From: Craspedostauros australis
Lineage: Eukaryota > Bacillariophyta > Bacillariophyceae > Mastogloiales > Achnanthaceae
DNA: 64,000 nt
NCBI GenBank assembly: GCA_026770025.1
Contig: JAMXDE010000006.1
Coordinates: forward strand, 2,114,001 to 2,178,000
Reading direction: 5' to 3'
Part shown: positions 1-11,265 of the stretch, one piece after another
Position numbering within the stretch: the stretch's first letter is position 1
Layout of the letters: each line of letters opens with the position of its first letter
Translations under genes and position numbers: made by a program
Notes under the pieces: generated by a model
The model's input: the letters and a program-made list of their open reading frames with translations, nothing else
Databases searched by the model: none
Told to the model about the DNA's origin: nothing

Positions 1-3000
1 ACAAGTTCTGCGTCCGCTGCTTCGCGGGCGGCCCACTCATCCCATGAATCCATGTAGTCGGACAGATGCTTCAGAATGGTCCCAACAGCGGTATCTACGG
101 TTTCCGGGGTCTGTGTCTCATCATTGATGTTTCCTCCTCCGTCAATGATGTCCTTTTGGCATTCTTCAAGAGCAGCACCGAGGCCCTCGTATCGACTCCA
201 TTCCATGCGGGCTTGATTCTCCGCGATGGTCCTTGTGCTTCCGCCAACGTATCCATCGTGGAAGAGCACGAAGTCGGGATTATCGACGGCAGCCGATGAC
301 CCGGCCTGATTGGCACTGCTGTCGTTATCATTCTCGTTGCCAGCGTTGTCGCCCGTTCCGTGCGTACCTTCTTCATTGGAATCCCCGGAGCGTGAAGTCG
401 GTATCAGGCCGTCTCCCATGATGAGTTTTTCGACTGCCTGAGCGTTGCTAGCGGCTTCCTCCTTTGCGCCACGGCCGTCGCCGAAGTCAACGACCTCATC
501 CTCGTACGCATCGATCAACGCGGTTTCTCGCCGTCTGCGTTCTGCTTCGTAGCGCACGTTGATCTCGATCACGACGTCGTTGAGCAATGATGAAGCTTTC
601 GATTTGGCGTTGAGATCTCCGATGGAATCGAAGTTGTTCATGGCGAGTCGAAGCGATGCCATCATGCGCAATGCGGTGTCCCGGGCATTGGGGAATGAAA
701 GGCCTGCGATGGCCGCAACCACAGTGTGCTTCATTTCCTCATACACGTAGTCCAACAGAAGCTTCGTTTCGATGTGGTCGTCAGTGTTGTTGCTATTGCT
801 GTTGGATGCGTTGCCTTTGCCATCTCCAATGACGATCTTTGAAGGGTCGATGATTTGGATCTTCTTCGAAGATGGGAATGTGCTGAGCGTGTTGACGATC
901 AGTCTTGTGCAAGGCCGCAGCACAGGGAGCATGAGTTTGGACGCTCCGTGGACACCTTCGTGTTGAGCCTCCTCGGAATGATCGCCGCCGGTCGCACCGC
1001 TTGCGGCATTTTCTGGATCATTCATGTCCTGCGGAGCTGGTGGACTTGGCAGGATTAGCTGGCACCACCCTGTCAGATCCCTTCCGTACGCCAGAACGTT
1101 GAGGATCGCGCACAACAGCAAGATTTGATCCTTGGAGAAATCGGATGCTTCGCCTTCCATGCCGCCATCCTTTTTCATGGGGCGCTGCAACAGCTCCTTC
1201 TCCTCAATCATGAGACACAGACGCGACACGGCAGCTCCAGTTTGCACCGACCATGCCTCGAATCGATCATGCCGCCGAAGTATCTTGGTGAGAACCAGGG
1301 CAACCATTCTGCTGAGCACATCGGAACCGACACTCCCAGCCTTCAACTGGTTGGCGGAGGACTGTGATTGTGATTGCGACGGCGATGGCGGTTCAGTTGT
1401 TGATGCCTCGGTTCCTTCGGTTTCGCTGGGGGTAGCATTATCCGCACCATCTGCGTCTTTCGTATTTGTGTTCGTGCTTGCATCTTGGTCATCGGCGGCA
1501 GAAGCGGTAGCACTATCAGCTGTCCCAGTTTTTGGAGGGACTGCAACGCTGCTGCGTATGTTACTAATGTCATCGCCGGTACGTGCATTGTAGGCCGTCG
1601 AATCACGGACGGTTGACAGCATGCTTCTCCAAATCGCGGTCGATATTTCGCCCCCGCCGATATCCATGGCGTCAATCAAGAGCTCTGTCATCATGGACAT
1701 GATGGACGTTTGGCAGGACACCAATGCGGCGATCATGGTTGGCAAATCGATGACTTCGTCCTCATTGTGCAGTTGCTTCTTGGACGTGTCGCCGTTCATG
1801 GATGTTTCCACAGAGATGTCCATCCACGAATTCTCAACGCTGGACGATGTTATGTGCGTTGTTGCAGATGCTTTGATCACCTGGATTTCGTCATCGTTGC
1901 CTCCTTGTGTTGTCGAATCATCATTCTTCATCGCAGAGCTGGATCGTCGAAGGAGGATGTGACTTTCCAGAATCATCGTAACGATCAGCAATTGCGGCAC
2001 ATAATCACGCGCAGCTTTGATGATCGTGGAGCCAAGGGCAGTGTAGGTTCGCTGCGGTCCTTGCGATCGCGACGACGAAGATTGGCTGAGACCACTGAAG
2101 ACTTTGTGCAGGGCGCCGCAGACGGAGTCAAGCAGTGCGGAGATTGTGTTCAACGATTTGGCGGATAACAGGGTATCCGGCGTCACGTCCGACGGATGCG
2201 ATAGAATGGAAACCACGAGGCCGGGCAACAGCGGCATGAGAACATGCAGCCTGTCGGCGAGCAGATCGGAATAGCTCCATTCGTTCTGCTGGCTCGTGGA
2301 TGCCAGACTCATCGCCAACGAGGGCGGTGGCAAGAACAGGGTGGTTCCCAACGTCGCATCGGCTGAGTCCAGTGCACCTTTGAGGGAACCGGCGAGTCCG
2401 GAAGCAAGCAGCAGACTTCCAAGAGACTTCGACGCGACCAGTCCATCGGGACCTGCCACCGATGCCACCCAGGAGAACGTCAGCAGGCATAGCTTCCAAT
2501 GATCCTGCCACGACAGCTTGCCCACGGACGGTGACGTGCCGTGGGTGTCGTACTTCGTGGAACGTTCACTGGAGAAGACGGTTCGTGACAGCAGCATGGG
2601 TGCCACAACGTCGTGGAACTGACTGATCAGCAGGTTGCGCGCCAACCGGTTCGCGACCTGCATCTTGTGCTCATCGTCCAGTCCGGATTGCACAGTCTCG
2701 CTGTGGAAGACTTCGGCCCAATGCAGCACGCCCATCATGGCGTTGAAGATGACGTGGCTGCCGACGCTGCCGAACGAACAGTCGGACAGCGCGCCCATGC
2801 ATGCCGCGATGTCGTGCTCGCCCTGCGAGATGAATCGGTTGTTGGACAACGATGACAGGAGCATGGCAAGAAGGATCTTCGAGCACGCGTTGGCCGCTGT
2901 TTCCAATCCGGGGCTTCTCGCCCTGTCGCGATCCAGCTGGCACTTGACAATATCCAAAAAGTACTGCACCGATATCTGGCTTCGCATGATGTATCCTGCC

Positions 3001-5018
3001 GTCACGCAGGCGCCACCGTAGCGTGCTGCGATTGTCTCCAGGATGCTCGTGCAGGCTTTGAGATCCCGTCCCCAGATCTCCAAATCCAAGGCGATCGCGA
3101 ACAACGATGTGAGGGCGAGGTCGGACGTTCGTTGAATCTGCATGGACGGTGGCAGGTCTTCCAACAGCGGACACGGTGTTCCGCAGCAGGCATCAAGGAG
3201 GTTGCAGCAGGCGTCCACGATGGCCTGCGGGATCTTGGAGGGCGTCGTGGGCAGCCCCGCCATACGGACATCGACGATCGGTTTGTTCTTGCGCGAGGCG
3301 AGGAAGTCATCCAGCGTTTTGGAGGTGTACATGGAGAGGGCTTGGGCTCTGACGAGCGATTGTCGCAGCGTCGAGGCCAGGACGTGGAATGTTCCATTTT
3401 GCAGCAGCTGTTCATGCCATCTGCCGCCGCCGCTTCGAATGGAGGCGGTGAGGAGATCGATGATCGCGGCTGCGCATTTGCCGCCGTCCGAGTACAAGGC
3501 AAAGAGCTGACGCAGACTGTCCTGATAGAGGCTTTCCTGCAGCTCCCAGATCTTGCCTGCCGGTGGCAACGCCAGGAAGAAGGGGAGGAGGAGGTGGGAG
3601 TCGAGCGACTGAGCCTCCATGAGGAGCGAGAAGTGCTTGGTGCAGCTGTACATCTGGGTGTCGACGTTGGCCACGTTGGGGCTGTGCAGCAGGTAGTCGC
3701 TGAGGTTGTGGTGGATGGAGCATGCGCCGCTGATGGCCAACGAGACGGGGAAATCGTTGTCTGTCGAGTCTGATTGGTATTGGAAGTGCGGATTCGGCGG
3801 CGTGGGTTGAATGAGGCCGACCCTTGGCACGCTGTGCGTCGTTCCGAGCTGCGGCGGCATGCGGCAGATGATGCGTTGCTTGTGGCCGTAACCCGACGGA
3901 TGGTTGGCGCCGAGCAACCTCGCTTCGATGGCGGATCCCCACAGCACGCAGGATCCTGCCAGCTGCTGCACCTGCAAGGCTTGGCCATGCACGACGATGG
4001 GGATCCCCACGTTGGGTCCTTCGAGGCTGGATCCCTTGGACCAATTGGCGACGGGCGGGACGGTGGGAAGCGCACCGTTGTGCTGCAGCGACATGGCCGG
4101 TCCCGCCTGTGCCAACAGCGCCTGGACAGTGCTGGAGAGCGCGTCGTTGCTGAGACAGTAGGATGCCAGGTGAAGCGAGAGCTTGAGCCGGGTGAGGATC
4201 TGCTCCTGCAACTCCGACGCCGTCTTCTTGTGGTCGGGCGTATCGTCTTCGGCCATGACGACCGCACCACCTTTGACGATGTTCTCGAAGAGGCTGTTGA
4301 ACTGCATCACGGGCGTCCTGTCGACGATGGGGTACTGCAGCTCGCCAGTCGCCGTGACCCTTCCGTCGACGCACAAAGTCCAGTGAGGACGCTTGAGGTA
4401 GGGGAAGACGTGCGTGATCCCGACCATCGCCCATTCATCCTCGATGAGTTCCAAGGGTGCGCAGACATACGGAGTGGCCTTCTCGTTGAGCGAGGTGGAT
4501 AGGTCCGTGTGGGTGGGAATGTGCGGGAGGGAGTAGGCTGTGAGCATGGTCTGCACCATGCGTTTGCCGTCCCTGGCATTGCCATCCTTGGGCTGCTTGC
4601 TCGTCACCCTCCAATCGCCGACGGCCACGGTGACGCCGATTCCGGATGCGTTGTCGTGCGATGTGGAGAAGCGATACAGCGTCCGCTTGGGCGACTTGGC
4701 ATTGTCCTCCGCGATGGTCGTCAGCTTCTCCTCTCCCAGCACCGGGCGGATCCAGAGGAGCACGGTGTAGGCCTTGCGAAAATGCGCGTTCCATTCCAAA
4801 CTGGGCAGCTCGGTCTTGCAATCGCCGTCCGAGAAGCTGAGGAAGCCATCCACGTCGCCGACGTGGCGGTGCAGCGACTTGGCCACCTCCAGCTTCTTGG
4901 CTGCCGGCTGCGTGCTGGAGAGGACGGAGATGTGCTCGAAGAGGTGACGAGACATGGAGACCTCCCCTTCATCTTCGGCGAACCCGCTGCCTCTGTTGTT
5001 TGCATTCTTTGCTGACAT
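1..5018 (-). CDS. BEACH/neurobeachin-like giant protein, N-terminal part (runs off left edge)
   Basis: One frame stays open from an ATG at 5018 to the left edge, about 1670 codons with no stop, so the C-terminus lies outside the window. I checked the frame at both ends and at internal points. Residues about 60-230 look like the ConA-like lectin domain of neurobeachin/LYST proteins: LLWIRPVLG, then a LYRFSTS strand, then DEWAMVGITHVFPYL and HWTLCVDGRV. A long helical, armadillo-like stretch follows, then low-complexity Ser/Thr/Gln and acidic parts (about residues 1160-1260) and an ERRRRE helix. In this family a PH-BEACH-WD40 tail would come next, upstream of base 1, and the proteins act in vesicle and lysosome trafficking. 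The family call is inferred from the N-terminal half only, because the diagnostic BEACH domain is not in the window. No intron is needed. Confidence 0.62.
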   Translation of the reverse strand, partial: MSAKNANNRGSGFAEDEGEVSMSRHLFEHISVLSSTQPAAKKLEVAKSLHRHVGDVDGFLSFSDGDCKTELPSLEWNAHFRKAYTVLLWIRPVLGEEKLTTIAEDNAKSPKRTLYRFSTSHDNASGIGVTVAVGDWRVTSKQPKDGNARDGKRMVQTMLTAYSLPHIPTHTDLSTSLNEKATPYVCAPLELIEDEWAMVGITHVFPYLKRPHWTLCVDGRVTATGELQYPIVDRTPVMQFNSLFENIVKGGAVVMAEDDTPDHKKTASELQEQILTRLKLSLHLASYCLSNDALSSTVQALLAQAGPAMSLQHNGALPTVPPVANWSKGSSLEGPNVGIPIVVHGQALQVQQLAGSCVLWGSAIEARLLGANHPSGYGHKQRIICRMPPQLGTTHSVPRVGLIQPTPPNPHFQYQSDSTDNDFPVSLAISGACSIHHNLSDYLLHSPNVANVDTQMYSCTKHFSLLMEAQSLDSHLLLPFFLALPPAGKIWELQESLYQDSLRQLFALYSDGGKCAAAIIDLLTASIRSGGGRWHEQLLQNGTFHVLASTLRQSLVRAQALSMYTSKTLDDFLASRKNKPIVDVRMAGLPTTPSKIPQAIVDACCNLLDACCGTPCPLLEDLPPSMQIQRTSDLALTSLFAIALDLEIWGRDLKACTSILETIAARYGGACVTAGYIMRSQISVQYFLDIVKCQLDRDRARSPGLETAANACSKILLAMLLSSLSNNRFISQGEHDIAACMGALSDCSFGSVGSHVIFNAMMGVLHWAEVFHSETVQSGLDDEHKMQVANRLARNLLISQFHDVVAPMLLSRTVFSSERSTKYDTHGTSPSVGKLSWQDHWKLCLLTFSWVASVAGPDGLVASKSLGSLLLASGLAGSLKGALDSADATLGTTLFLPPPSLAMSLASTSQQNEWSYSDLLADRLHVLMPLLPGLVVSILSHPSDVTPDTLLSAKSLNTISALLDSVCGALHKVFSGLSQSSSSRSQGPQRTYTALGSTIIKAARDYVPQLLIVTMILESHILLRRSSSAMKNDDSTTQGGNDDEIQVIKASATTHITSSSVENSWMDISVETSMNGDTSKKQLHNEDEVIDLPTMIAALVSCQTSIMSMMTELLIDAMDIGGGEISTAIWRSMLSTVRDSTAYNARTGDDISNIRSSVAVPPKTGTADSATASAADDQDASTNTNTKDADGADNATPSETEGTEASTTEPPSPSQSQSQSSANQLKAGSVGSDVLSRMVALVLTKILRRHDRFEAWSVQTGAAVSRLCLMIEEKELLQRPMKKDGGMEGEASDFSKDQILLLCAILNVLAYGRDLTGWCQLILPSPPAPQDMNDPENAASGATGGDHSEEAQHEGVHGASKLMLPVLRPCTRLIVNTLSTFPSSKKIQIIDPSKIVIGDGKGNASNSNSNNTDDHIETKLLLDYVYEEMKHTVVAAIAGLSFPNARDTALRMMASLRLAMNNFDSIGDLNAKSKASSLLNDVVIEINVRYEAERRRRETALIDAYEDEVVDFGDGRGAKEEAASNAQAVEKLIMGDGLIPTSRSGDSNEEGTHGTGDNAGNENDNDSSANQAGSSAAVDNPDFVLFHDGYVGGSTRTIAENQARMEWSRYEGLGAALEECQKDIIDGGGNINDETQTPETVDTAVGTILKHLSDYMDSWDEWAAREAADAEL

Positions 5019-6698
5019 GGTTGCCCACAATACTAGAGTGCGTTGTCTTGTGTAATGTTAAATTATATGAAGTTGGGATGGTGGAGCGTTTGCATGCGTG
5101 ATTCCTCGTATGGCTGACGCTGCCGTCACGCGATGTTGACACCAACTATTGACGAACGTATCAGCTCTCCGCGCAGAGCAGGGGAAAGTATGGACAATAC
5201 GTATTGTATTGTACAATATAATGTTTGAGCAGAGCCAAGAGCCGTATCCAATGGAATGGCGAGTGCTGCAGCGAAGAAGGGATCTTGTCGCTGAATCCGT
5301 CGCTGCGCAAGCCGTGTTGTTGGACCAAAGTACGGTGCAGGACGATCTTGTCCAGCGAGTTCCCACCAAGAGTCGTCGCTCTGCCTCAAACTCGAGTTTC
5401 GCAGTAGCAGAATGCGGATGATCGCGTTCCAACACGCTCCGTGGAATCCCTCCGTCCTTTCGGTGCCTTAAGTGCTGCCTCCAGAGTGTGGCAATGCAAG
5501 TTAGAGGAGAGCAACAGTGGAAATGGTTGCAATGGTTGCAATTATGGCTGGATACAGGAGAGCAGACAATGATGATCACCTCGCGTTGGAACCTTTCGTC
5601 GTGTCACGACTTCGAGCACAGTGCAAACCCACACAGACATGCGAACGCACAAACAACCGTGAGCACGCGCCCAACACCATCACGCGTGATCGCCACCACC
5701 AACTTCGGCAACAAGGGCTCGAAAACAACACAGATCTTGTTCAGCGAATTCTCCCAGAAGAAAAATCTAGCGCCAAAACCCAACATTCGTGACCAGGACT
5801 CAATTTGAAGATGTACTCGATCGAGTCCATGGTGGTGGATTCGTTGGATCAACTTGTTCGAGCAAAGTACTTCTTCAGTCCTCTCGTTCGCCAAAGATGG
5901 CGATTTCTTTGTTTCCGCGTTTCTTCCCCAACGCAGCGTAACATGAGGACGAAACCGTTTGCGCACTTTTTGCGTGTCAAAGATGTGAGTCCATAACTCA
6001 TCGGCTTCCGTACGACTCGAGTGCACGACCCAAACACTGTCGCAAGGACGCTGGCCTGGTCACACAATCGTCGCCCCGATACCATTTTTTGCGAACGGCG
6101 ACACGGCTTGGACTGTCGTGCGCTGTGGTGACATGTAAAATGGGCGGCAATGTTATCCGGAAGGTCATTCCTCTGACTGAAAAGGTCCCGCTTTGTGTGT
6201 GTGTGTGTGCGTGTGAGTGCGTGTGAGTGCGTGTGGGTGTGCGTGTGAGTGCGCGATAGCGTGACACACAGAGAGAGAGAGAGAGGAAGACAGCATTCGA
6301 ATCGCACCAAAAGGGCAAGTCGGGTTTGTGATTTGGAATGGATGAGGAAGGGTGCGAGAGCAGAAGAAGGGCCGGTGAACAAAGAGATACGCGACAAGTG
6401 AGCACCCCGCAAGAACAAAAGTGGGAATGGTGATGTGCTGTTTGTTCTGTGTCCAACTGGTTGTGATCTGCGCTTCACGCACGATGCTTCTCACAACATC
6501 CACACAACACTCGCACATCACGCATGTGCGCTGTCCATTCCAATTCGAGCAGAGCACAACGAGCGTGCCATAATTCACAGAAAGCAGGTGCACCAAACAC
6601 CACAGCATTACTTCAGCACCAACCAACATTGAATAGAGTAGACCACTGCTGCCACACATACACAGACACAGACATAGACACAGACACAGACACCAACC
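5019..6698. other. Intergenic region with divergent promoters
   Basis: This stretch lies between the divergent genes starting at 5018 (minus) and 6699 (plus). It holds an AT-rich patch at about 5195-5225, a GT-rich microsatellite followed by a GA tract (6193-6285), and a CA-rich leader just before 6699. The small open frames here follow the microsatellite composition and I see no recognisable gene. Confidence 0.6.
6193..6285. repeat. GT/GTGAGTGC microsatellite followed by GA tract
   Basis: A run of GT dinucleotides passes into imperfect GTGTGAGTGC units and ends, after a short gap, in a GA tract at 6271-6285. It lies about 420 bp upstream of the start of the membrane coiled-coil gene at 6699. 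Confidence 0.85.
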
Positions 6699-8273
6699 AT
6701 GCCAAAGAAGCACCTTCACGTGGATACGGGCGACGCCTGCTCTTCGCGATACGACGGCGATGGCAATGACGATGGTCGGACACCCGACAGGAGCCAAAGA
6801 CGGCGACAACGACGACAAGGGCAGTCCGAAGATGATGACGATGGTATGCAGCCGCCGAGCCCGGCTAACACGGCAGACACAGAAGACTCTTTCGAAGACT
6901 ATGATGAAGGCTACGAGTATGACGACGAGCACCAGACTGGCAGCTTTCGCGATGACGAGTGCGGTTCCAACGATCACAGGCAGAACGACCGTCGCAACAG
7001 ATCATCGAACCGAAATCATCGTCACGATGAATACGACAGCAACGAACCGCGCCGCAAGGATCCGAACGTCGTCGTCATTGAGCATCAGCACACAGATGGG
7101 AAGTCCTCCAAGAAGGGCGGTGGCGGTGCTGCTGCCGTACGCAATCTCAGCCGTCCCATGAAGATGGTCATCGGCCTCATCCTGCTGCTCTCCACAGGAG
7201 GCTTCGCGTACTTCTTCCGCGAATGGTTCCGCATCCCGGGTCTCGAGACCCAGATCCAACGTCTCGAGGCAGAAATTGGCCGTCTCTCAGGTGAAGTGGA
7301 TCGCCTCTCCTCCGAGCTCGATCGATACGAAGGTCTCAACTCGCAGCTCAACTCCACCATCCTTGAGCTGGATGCGCAGAACGATCGCCTCAACGCCTCC
7401 AACGCACAGTTCCGACAGCTCAATCAGCAATTGAACGCCTCCGTCGTGGAATTGCAGGTTCAGAATGACAAGCTGGAGGAGCAGGTGGACGTCTTTGAAT
7501 ACCTCAACGACAATCTCAACATCACCACGATTACGCTCGCCACGGAGGTCCGGCGGTTGGAACGGGCCGTGGACCGGCTGGAAGAGGAGAACGACGGACT
7601 GCGATTCCTTGTGAAGAGCTTGTCCAACGAGACGGATACGCTGTCCAACCTGAACGACGAGCTGAGAGGGTCACTGGAGCAGTTCGAAGGTCAGGTGGGG
7701 AATCTGACAGCGCAGGTGGACCGCCTGGACGAGCTCAACGAGGAGCTATCGACGATAGTATCATTCCTGAATGAGACCGCTGGGGAATTCGAAAGATCGT
7801 TTGATGGGATGAGCAAGTTCTTGACGACGCAGATCACGGCCTACAGAGATATCTTGGTCGATGACACGAAGAAGTACTACGACAGCCAGGTCGATCATTG
7901 GGACTGTCTTTACTACAACGTCTTTGAGCTGGATCCCTTTGGACAAGACCCGACAGCTCCAATTGGATCGGAAAGATTCGAGGATGTAATGATCTTCGTG
8001 GACACCAACGTCCTGTCGAAGCTTTGCCTGTCGAGGCCGGACTTTGAAACGTACTTGCAGAAGGAGGTCTTGAAGACAGAAGCATTTCCTCCCGTTGGTG
8101 CGTCCACAGACGACATCGTCAGCGCGATCAATCTGTACACCCTGTTCGTGATGAACTACTACTTCCCTTTCGTCGGGAGCATCGGCGACGGGCTTTCCTC
8201 AGACGAATGGGCCGAGGCTCGATACGATTGCTCCAATTTATCCGATGACCAGCTCTTCCTGTATTACACATGA
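6699..8273 (+). CDS. Type II membrane coiled-coil protein, copy A
   Basis: A 524-residue protein. Residues 1-150 are hydrophilic and disordered (Asp, Arg, His rich). One membrane segment spans about 156-173 (VIGLILLLSTGGFAYFF), followed at once by REWFRIPGLE. A long coiled coil with LN-x-S/T periodicity covers about 180-370. A C-terminal globular part begins near WDC and includes DPFG, PIGS and LCLSRPDFE. The coiled coil carries about seven N-glycosylation sequons (NSTI, NASN, NASV, NITT, NETD, NLTA, NETA), which suggests it faces the ER lumen or cell exterior with the N-terminus in the cytosol. The product of 46725-47966 shares the membrane-proximal motif, coiled coil and C-terminal domain. 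I do not know a function; the topology is inferred. Confidence 0.82.
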   Translation: MPKKHLHVDTGDACSSRYDGDGNDDGRTPDRSQRRRQRRQGQSEDDDDGMQPPSPANTADTEDSFEDYDEGYEYDDEHQTGSFRDDECGSNDHRQNDRRNRSSNRNHRHDEYDSNEPRRKDPNVVVIEHQHTDGKSSKKGGGGAAAVRNLSRPMKMVIGLILLLSTGGFAYFFREWFRIPGLETQIQRLEAEIGRLSGEVDRLSSELDRYEGLNSQLNSTILELDAQNDRLNASNAQFRQLNQQLNASVVELQVQNDKLEEQVDVFEYLNDNLNITTITLATEVRRLERAVDRLEEENDGLRFLVKSLSNETDTLSNLNDELRGSLEQFEGQVGNLTAQVDRLDELNEELSTIVSFLNETAGEFERSFDGMSKFLTTQITAYRDILVDDTKKYYDSQVDHWDCLYYNVFELDPFGQDPTAPIGSERFEDVMIFVDTNVLSKLCLSRPDFETYLQKEVLKTEAFPPVGASTDDIVSAINLYTLFVMNYYFPFVGSIGDGLSSDEWAEARYDCSNLSDDQLFLYYT

Positions 8274-11265
8274 TGAGTGCGTGGATGGAATGGTGATTTC
8301 CAAGGATCTGTGAATTCCTTACTCACGCCTGTACCATCCGTACACTATGCCGTGAACGACACCAAATGTACCAAGAAGATACGGAAGCATGGAACGGGGA
8401 TGGAATTGCATTTCTCCACCTAATGCGTGCTGTGCGACTACTGCGCCATGTCTCTCCTGTTCTACAACATGATTTATACTCTAATAGTAACACTATACTC
8501 GTGCATTGACACAATTATTCAACTGAACTAGAGTAGACTTCACTGGTACAGTAGAGAGATTGAGTGAAGAAAAGGATCCGCAGATTGGCAAAGATTTGTT
8601 CAGATGGTCTTCCCAGAGTACTTGTACTGGTACCAGTACTTGGTGTGCCTTGGTGCCATTTGAACAGACACGATCGGAAAGCCCATGTGCCATCCTTGAT
8701 TCAAACCAGCGTGCACACGCTTCAAACAGAATGCTGGCGTGGTTGACACAACAGCATGAAGATTGAAGATGCAACGAAAGAGGATGACAAAGGCATGCTC
8801 TCAAATCAGAGCGAGCTTCTGGCTGGAGAACGGTATAGCAGTATCTGCTCACGGCCAATCAACCGAATGGCCGGGGCTGCGTACCAAACTCGTAGGTCGT
8901 ACTTACCACCTCACAAGTCCATCGAGTGGATCGAACAACGCACTCCCCCGAGTCACATCTGCTCCACACATTCCGTTTCGATGGTCATTGTTGCCACTCG
9001 ATCTGGACGTGGTCAACGCCATGATTCATTCCTTTCGGATGTTATTGCCAATCGGTGGGGTTCCGCACCAGTGGTGTGAATGCCACAGAGTGCACGGCGA
9101 CTCTTGGCACTGTGGTACGAGTAGATCGGATGGATGAGCAGACGGAGCCTGCAGTCGCCCATCCGCAAGCGCCACAAGTGTCGAAAGTGTGAAGGCCGGG
9201 CGCAGACATGTGCTCGCTGAGAGACGGAGCCGTCCGACCTCACATCCTTTGTTTCTGGCTCGGACACCCACGAGGCGACTCCAGCAAGCATTGCAAAGCT
9301 GTTTTGTCAGTCGATCTTGGTGTCTGATTTCGCGGAATTTGAATGGATGGTTGGAATTGAAGCATCATGTATCGAAAGTCAAGACAAATGAATACACATG
9401 CCACCACAAGAGCAGTGTTTCTCCGAAGACCATCCTCCGCTCTCTCGGCAGGAGGTGAAGGTGATGATGGGCATCACTGTGCGTCACCAACTCGCCACTT
9501 TGCATTGTTTGGTTCGTCGCGGTATCGGTGCACGAAGCGATTTGGCTCGTTTCTCAGGGCGGTAGTCCCTCTGGATACCAGGCAACAGCGGGTCTGCTTA
9601 TCCTGACATCATGTTCTTGGGAAGGGACGTTGGTAGGATTCCTTGTGGTTCGGTCCCTGGTTGTTGGCACCGCATCGCAGTGCATTGCGACGCGACGCGT
9701 TGTGTTGATGGCTGGAGAGAGGGCAGATGGGTGGCTGGCAGGGTGAGCGGAAAGCTGCGTCAAGCATGCAGTTGGGATGTCACGACGTTGGATGTTGGCC
9801 TGTCCACGAGCAGTTGCGATACCGTTCGCATGCATGTCTGCGCTTAACCATGGAGCTGACTCTGGGGTACGTACATCAGCCTGGGAGCAGAGGGAGCTAG
9901 TGACGCACAACAACGCGCAGCCTCAACTTGTCTGGAAAGTGATCTTCCTCCCTCTCGAGGTCAATCTTGCACACACAATGGTCAGGAGGAGCAACGGCGT
10001 CACATGAAAGAAAGCCAGCTCTTGTCGATTCGTCGTGCTTTCTTGCTTTGGCCGGAACGGTGGAGTCGTTGCCGATTGTCACGGCTTTCTTCAACCACCC
10101 CATGTGGCGATGGTGGCGTCAGCTTCAATAGTAATGTCAACGACGGGCGACAATGCTCCATCCATTTGTTTGTGAACACGTGGCCTGGCGGGATCAAAAG
10201 AACGTCGCGGTTAATCATTGTTTCCGATGCCCCCCGGAAGCTGATCGTTGGCGCTGACGGATGCTTGCCAACGTTACGGCGCATGAGTCCATGGTGGGGT
10301 GCTCCCGTCTGCGTGGTGTTGCTGGTATTCCTGGTGCTGTTGTCACGATTTGTTGCTCCTTCGAGTTGTGGCAGTAATTTTGTCGCTGTGGTCTTTCCCC
10401 GTTTTCACGACTTTATCAACAGTTGCGCTGTTGTGAATTGTGAAGAATCGTAAGGGCTGGAAAATGTGAGTCTGCGAATAGTTTTGTCGCTTTCTCGCGG
10501 CGCCACGCCTGCTGCGTGTGTTGTTAAGTCATTCTTTTCGTAGTGACACTGTGAGGGGCGTATACGGAGTCCCGAAATGCAGTATCAATTGATCCAGGCA
10601 CGAAGAAAGGGTGGCTGGCTGAGAGACTCTTCGGCTCTTTCGTGCATTTTCTTCTTACCAGACCAGGCGCTTTTCTATTTGTGCCTCTTGTCTGGTCTTG
10701 GTTTGTGTTTGTGCACGAGAAGCACGCACGGAACGATTTGAGGTACGAGTAACGCGGCAGCAACGACACCAGTTTAGCGCTGCAGCAACAAGCAGCAAAA
10801 ATTCAACGATACAGCCACTCCCACAAGACAACACACAGCATCCTCGCGAACACTCACAATCAACAACGAAGGCAACAACAGCGCCCAAGTGTGTAAGACC
10901 GCAATCCCCGCAGCAATCGCAACTGTCCTCATCACCACCCAAGAGCAAGGCTAAAGGTATTGGAAGGGCGAGGGAAAGTCCAACGACCAGAAAGGAGCTC
11001 AGCCACGCACACAAAGCCTCCGCAAGTGCAACTCTGGAGACCACAAGAGAGAGAGAGAGAAATCGAAAGTGCGGTACCAGGGACATCAAGACGCGATTGT
11101 GCTCATAAAACCAAATCAACACCAGATCTCACACCTGAAGGCAACAACCACAACACAACAAACAACACAACACAACACAACACAGACCAACACACAGCAA
11201 CACACAGCAACACACAGCAACACACAGCAACACACAGCAACACACAACAAACACAGAATCACACC
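8274..11265. other. Long intergenic region and 5' leader
   Basis: About 3 kb without a gene I can support. The small open frames have no recognisable domains. A GA tract lies at 11045-11060. The last few hundred bases become rich in CA and CAACA and probably form the leader of the gene at 11266. Confidence 0.5.
11181..11250 (+). repeat. 10 bp tandem repeat CACACAGCAA in 5' leader
   Basis: Five perfect copies of CACACAGCAA (11191-11240) are flanked by one variant on each side and preceded by shorter ACAAC repeats. It ends 15 bases before the start codon of the gene at 11266, so it is probably transcribed as 5' untranslated leader. Confidence 0.85.

Noticed and set aside
3002-4434. Long frames (422 and 340 codons) in other minus frames of the BEACH-like gene
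   Set aside because: They are frame-shifted shadows of the continuous frame that starts at 5018; low-complexity Arg/Ser content and no motifs.
5849-6478. Minus-strand frames rich in Thr-His repeats
   Set aside because: They are translations of the GT/GA microsatellite and show no conserved features.
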